Assembly: GCA_023435025.1 (NCBI GenBank)
Contig: JAEYSE010000129.1
Coordinates: forward strand, 1-6,373
Length of the DNA: 6,373 nucleotides
From: Bacillota bacterium
GTDB taxonomy: Bacteria; Bacillota; Clostridia; Christensenellales; CAG-138
Direction: 5' to 3'
Position numbers and translations under genes: made by a program. Below the pieces are notes generated by a model. That model was not told the DNA's origin and ran no database searches. It saw only the letters and a list, made by a program, of their open reading frames with translations. Of the stretch, positions 6,075 through 6,373 are shown piece after piece. Positions within the stretch are counted from its first letter, which is position 1. Each line of letters opens with the position of its first letter.

Positions 6075-6373
6075 TTAAAAGCCTTCTGTAAACGCAAGAA
6101 GCGCGCTTTCGAAGCATTCCCAGGGCGGCGTCACAAGCCCTGCGCCCACCTGACCGATGCCGGCCTGTTTGTGGGCCACTCCCGTGTTGATCTGCGGCAA
6201 TATGCCGGTAGAGACCACTTTTCTGATATCCACCCCGGTGGGCGCGCCGCGAAAATCCAGCACGGGAATGGAGAAGACGGTCGATTCTCCCGCCGTGATG
6301 CGGTACATGTTCTTTGAATAGCCGATTGCGTCCTCCGGCTGGCCCCCCACAAACTGCACGATTGCGATGGCCG
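6075..6373 (-). CDS. DUF1116 protein (YlbE/AllG-like), C-terminal fragment; probable carbamoyltransferase component
   Basis: Partial gene: the frame is open to the right window edge, so the start lies outside; 98 codons and TAA are present. An internal GTG at 6359 is not a likely start, because the coding similarity continues through it (AIAIVQFVGG). From memory of the family, the segment fits the DUF1116 C-terminus: GYSKNMYR, then IPVLDFRGAPTG, then INTGVAHK, then GIGQVGAGLVTPPWECFESAL. DUF1116 proteins accompany FdrA and DUF2877 proteins; in E. coli the set (fdrA, ylbE, ylbF, renamed allFGH) was reported as the oxamic transcarbamylase, converting oxalurate and phosphate to oxamate and carbamoyl phosphate. 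Full-length members are about 400-480 residues, so most of the gene is missing. It is 47 bp upstream of the cyclase gene on the same strand and probably in one operon. Family by recall, about 85 percent sure; the exact substrate here is inferred. Confidence 0.8.
   Translation of the reverse strand, partial: AIAIVQFVGGQPEDAIGYSKNMYRITAGESTVFSIPVLDFRGAPTGVDIRKVVSTGILPQINTGVAHKQAGIGQVGAGLVTPPWECFESALLAFTEGF

Overview
The window carries one block of six genes, all on the minus strand and so transcribed from high to low coordinates. It reads as a catabolic operon for a nitrogen heterocycle in an anaerobic or facultative bacterium, most likely a Bacillota/Clostridia-type organism. Reasons for that guess are the strong AGGAGGTGA-like ribosome sites, the tight gene packing, a moderately GC-rich composition and a PyrP/UraA-type permease. 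The species cannot be named from the sequence.

Layout in order of transcription: (1) 6373-6075, the C-terminal ~98 residues of a DUF1116 protein (YlbE/AllG type, one component of the FdrA/YlbE/YlbF oxamic transcarbamylase system), cut by the right edge. (2) 6027-5239, a complete metal-dependent cyclase-family hydrolase (kynurenine formamidase/isatin hydrolase superfamily). (3) A 142-bp gap with a perfect 8-bp hairpin. (4) 5096-4254, 4257-3784 and 3794-1446, the FAD, [2Fe-2S] and molybdenum subunits of a xanthine-dehydrogenase-family molybdenum hydroxylase, in the order FAD-FeS-Mo with overlapping ends (4 and 11 bp). (5) A 136-bp gap. (6) 1309-1, an NCS2 nucleobase permease of the uracil type, missing only its last residues at the left edge.

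The genes suggest a pathway: import of a nucleobase-like ring, Mo-dependent hydroxylation, hydrolytic ring opening by the cyclase-family enzyme, and phosphorolysis of the resulting ureido acid to carbamoyl phosphate by the DUF1116 system, which would save ATP. Automatic annotation would call the hydroxylase 'xanthine dehydrogenase'. However, residues that in bovine xanthine oxidoreductase hold the purine (Glu802, Phe1009, Thr1010 and probably Phe914) are replaced here, while the catalytic Glu and the Arg880 equivalent remain. With a uracil-type permease next door, a pyrimidine or other cyclic ureide is a better guess than xanthine. One specific, untested idea is an anaerobic oxidative uracil route through barbiturate and ureidomalonate. 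No RNA genes, mobile elements, CRISPR arrays or long repeats were seen, and no plus-strand gene is convincing.
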